Below, piece after piece: positions 4,293 to 5,713 of a DNA stretch of 5,713 bases. The first letter of the stretch is position 1. Each line of letters opens with the position of its first letter. The translations under genes and the position numbers were made by a program. The notes under the pieces are model-generated. The model ran no database searches. It had not been told where the DNA came from and was given only the letters and a program-made list of their open reading frames with translations. This DNA comes from Lachnospiraceae bacterium (GTDB lineage: Bacteria > Bacillota > Clostridia > Lachnospirales > Lachnospiraceae). The stretch spans positions 1-5,713 of the forward strand of contig DOWG01000306.1 in the NCBI GenBank assembly GCA_003519685.1, in the 5' to 3' direction.

Positions 4293-4574
4293 TTACTCAA
4301 CCTCCTTACTTGAATTTCTGTCTTGCATCTGTTTAATTGTTCTTTTGATTTCCTCATTAGTCACCTTTTTATCCTTGATTTTCAAGGCTAGCTCTGAATC
4401 AAAATTGTTTAATAAATTGACATGTTTCAGCTTTTTCTTTTTCGGACGGTCGATCGTTCTGATTTTCCCGTCCACTAAATATATATATTCTTGTTCTATA
4501 TCTATTATTACATACCATCTTCCGGTGTCATGACCGGCAGCTGATATGGCATAACCTCCGACTTTACCATTCAT
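4293..4574 (-). CDS. KOW-domain RNA-binding protein, ribosomal L14e-like
   Basis: A small basic protein of 93 residues. The N-terminal KOW fold covers about residues 3-40, with the motif GGYAISAAGHDTGRWYVIID (6-25) resembling the G-x-V-x-S-x-A-G-x-D-x-G pattern of the family annotated as ribosomal protein L14E/L6E/L27E. It ends with the basic patch RPKKKKLKHVN (43-53), then a charged, helix-prone C-terminus. In many Clostridia a protein of this kind is encoded between map and infA, but its exact partner is not known to me; association with the ribosome or rRNA is inference from fold and position. The ATG at 4574 has only a weak, distant site (AAAGG, about 13 bases away). An in-frame TAG two codons upstream rules out an earlier start. 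Its stop abuts the infA start. Confidence 0.88.
   Translation of the reverse strand: MNGKVGGYAISAAGHDTGRWYVIIDIEQEYIYLVDGKIRTIDRPKKKKLKHVNLLNNFDSELALKIKDKKVTNEEIKRTIKQMQDRNSSKEVE
4301..4307 (-). promoter_or_regulatory. infA ribosome binding site embedded in the upstream gene
   Basis: AAGGAGG on the minus strand is read as part of the last codons (Lys-Glu-Val) of the KOW gene and stands 8 bases before the infA ATG. Ribosomes finishing the KOW gene end exactly at the infA start, so the two genes are probably translated in a coupled fashion. Confidence 0.85.
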
Positions 4575-4618
4575 ATACTACAACAAGCCTTTCTTATGGG
4601 AAGGATGGGTTACCCGCA

Positions 4619-5377
4619 TTATGCTTTATATAAGGTAAAGATCTCTGGTTCTCCGTCGGTGATCAATACGGTATTTTCATAATGCGCTGAGAGTGAGCCG
4701 TCGGCGGTGACTACCGTCCAATCATTATCGTCCCAGAGGACATCGTAGCGTCCTGCATTTACCATTGGTTCAATTGCCAGGGTCATCCCGGCTTCCAGCT
4801 GTGGTCCTCTGCGTTTTTGCCTGAAATTTGGTATCTGCGGCTCTTCATGAAGTTTTCTTCCAATTCCATGTCCCACCAAATCTCTGACAACCGAATAACC
4901 AAAGGATTCTACATACTTCTGAATTGCCTCTGAAACCTCATGTAAATGATAGCCCTGTTTTGCGTACTTTATTCCTTCGTAAAAGCTTTGTTTCGTAACT
5001 TCGATCAGTTGCTCTGCTTCCTTCGAGATTTCACCTACTGCCACCGTCCTTGCCGCATCGGAATGATATCCCTTATAGATCACTCCGCCATCCAGACTGA
5101 CAATATCCCCGCCCTTTAAGACATGCTTCTGATCCGGAATTCCATGAACGACCTCATCGTTTACCGATACGCAAATCGATGCCGGAAATCCTTCGTAATT
5201 TAAAAAGGAAGGAATGCAGTTAAAGTCTTTTATCAATTCCCTGCATTTTCTATCAATATCCAGAGTTGTTATACCCGGGCGGATAAATTGCTGTAGTTCT
5301 TCCAATACAACGGAAAGAATACGTCCGGACTCCCTCATATATTCAATTTCTTTCTCTGACTTAATCGTTATTGACAA
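4619..5377 (-). CDS. map: methionine aminopeptidase, type I
   Basis: Removes the initiator methionine from new proteins when the second residue is small; a two-metal hydrolase of the cytosol. All five metal ligands are visible: D96 (VSLDGG), D107 (YHSDAART), H170 (VGHGIG), E203 (AIEPMVN) and E234 (HYENTV). The substrate-side histidines H78 (HGIPD) and H177 are also present. The length of 252 is normal for the short form without an N-terminal extension. The start is TTG at 5377, giving MSITIKSEKEIEYMRESG, which aligns with family N-termini. In-frame codons upstream offer only ATA or ATT before a TAG, and an AGAGGAAGAG site precedes the TTG. Two small departures near the active site are G97 after D96, where V or I is common, and N235 after E234, where H is usual. 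It lies between adk and the KOW gene. Confidence 0.96.
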   Translation of the reverse strand: MSITIKSEKEIEYMRESGRILSVVLEELQQFIRPGITTLDIDRKCRELIKDFNCIPSFLNYEGFPASICVSVNDEVVHGIPDQKHVLKGGDIVSLDGGVIYKGYHSDAARTVAVGEISKEAEQLIEVTKQSFYEGIKYAKQGYHLHEVSEAIQKYVESFGYSVVRDLVGHGIGRKLHEEPQIPNFRQKRRGPQLEAGMTLAIEPMVNAGRYDVLWDDNDWTVVTADGSLSAHYENTVLITDGEPEIFTLYKA

Positions 5378-5383
5378 TATAAT

Positions 5384-5393
5384 CTCTTCCTCT
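5384..5393 (-). promoter_or_regulatory. ribosome binding site supporting the TTG start of map
   Basis: The purine-rich AGAGGAAGAG on the minus strand ends 6 bases before TTG 5377-5375. It is a weaker match to AGGAGG than the sites of the neighbouring ribosomal genes. Together with the TTG codon it suggests modest translation of map. An ATG at 5397-5395 is out of frame and reaches a stop after nine codons. Confidence 0.6.
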
Positions 5394-5401
5394 CCATACT
5401 A

Positions 5402-5422
5402 ATGCCCATGCATTCTGGGCAT
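5402..5422 (-). promoter_or_regulatory. hairpin in the adk-map spacer (promoter-proximal to map)
   Basis: ATGCCCA (5402-5408) and TGGGCAT (5416-5422) form a perfect 7-bp stem with a 7-base loop. It lies about 10 bases upstream of the map ribosome binding site. No T-run follows on the minus strand, so it does not look like a terminator. Confidence 0.55.
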
Positions 5423-5431
5423 AAATGCTGA

Positions 5432-5454
5432 AGAATAGCTGTTTTTGCTATTCT
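5432..5454 (-). promoter_or_regulatory. hairpin overlapping the adk stop codon
   Basis: AGAATAGC (5432-5439) and GCTATTCT (5447-5454) form a perfect 8-bp stem with a 7-base loop that is A-rich in the transcript. The upstream arm includes part of the adk TAG codon. No T-run follows. With the 5402-5422 hairpin it makes a tandem pair between adk and map, perhaps an RNA-processing or stability element. Confidence 0.55.
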
Positions 5455-5713
5455 AATCCTCAATAATCTGAACGATCTCACGGAAGGTTTCATCCATATT
5501 CTTGGTCCCATCCACCGATCTTAGAATACCTTTCTTCGAATAGTATTCAATCAGCGGCTGCGTCTGTTCGTGATATACCGCAAGACGCTTCTTCACCGTC
5601 TCCGGCTTGTCATCCTCACGAAGTACCAGCGGCTTACCGCACACATCACAGATTCCGTCCATTTTCGGCGGAATGTTAACGATATGATACGTTGCTCCGC
5701 AATTAAGACATGC
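5453..5713 (-). CDS. adk: adenylate kinase, C-terminal part (start lies outside the window)
   Basis: Catalyses ATP + AMP to 2 ADP and balances cytosolic adenine nucleotides. Only the last 86 codons are present; the frame is open to the right edge of the window, so the gene is cut by the window and not truncated. The visible part begins in the LID domain with the four zinc cysteines as CLNC (partial residues 2-5) and CDVC (22-25), the zinc-stabilised LID typical of Gram-positive adenylate kinases. The block REDDKPETVKKRL and VYHEQTQPLIEYYSKKG then mark the C-terminal CORE region. It ends at TAG 5455-5453. Full-length homologues have about 214 residues. Its place before map matches the secY-adk-map order of Firmicutes spc operons. 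Confidence 0.96.
   Translation of the reverse strand, partial: ACLNCGATYHIVNIPPKMDGICDVCGKPLVLREDDKPETVKKRLAVYHEQTQPLIEYYSKKGILRSVDGTKNMDETFREIVQIIED

Overview
The window is the distal half of a bacterial ribosomal-protein super-cluster, read entirely from the minus strand. In transcription order it holds adk (3' part only), map, a KOW-domain RNA-binding protein gene, infA, rpmJ, rpsM, rpsK, rpsD, rpoA and rplQ, followed by a strong intrinsic terminator at the left end. The gene order, the AT-rich sequence, the AGGAGG-type ribosome binding sites and the protein sequences point to a low-GC Gram-positive of class Clostridia. The KOW gene between map and infA, a 178-residue L17 with an internal insertion, a zinc-free S4 encoded inside the alpha operon and a GTG-started rpoA all suggest Lachnospiraceae. 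The family assignment comes from recalled family sequences, not from a search.

Layout from right to left, which is 5' to 3' of the transcript. Positions 5713-5453 carry the C-terminal part of adenylate kinase. A 75-nt spacer with two perfect hairpins follows. Then come map (5377-4619, TTG start), the KOW gene (4574-4293) and infA (4292-4074), which starts directly after the KOW stop codon. The 168-nt infA-rpmJ spacer holds a terminator-like hairpin with a U6 run and, after it, a good sigma-A-type promoter. Next are rpmJ (3905-3792, GTG start, 37 codons), a 281-nt structured spacer, rpsM (3510-3142), a 212-nt structured spacer with an 11-bp long-range inverted repeat, rpsK (2929-2528), rpsD (2512-1919), a 173-nt structured spacer with competing pairings, rpoA (1745-786, GTG start) and rplQ (743-207). 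The terminator spans 192-152. The leftmost 130 bases hold no recognisable gene; short open frames there may be the tail of a convergent plus-strand gene.

The genes form one functional set. They supply small-subunit proteins S13, S11 and S4, large-subunit proteins L36 and L17, initiation factor IF-1, the RNA polymerase alpha subunit, the aminopeptidase that trims new N-termini, and adenylate kinase for nucleotide balance. The genes themselves are ordinary and highly conserved. The less ordinary material lies between them. Around the alpha operon the spacers are long (168, 281, 212 and 173 nt) and rich in inverted repeats, while the other junctions are 0-75 nt. This suggests internal promoters, attenuation or RNA-based control, possibly autoregulation by S4. 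No wholly new system such as a mobile element, CRISPR array or defence genes is visible.
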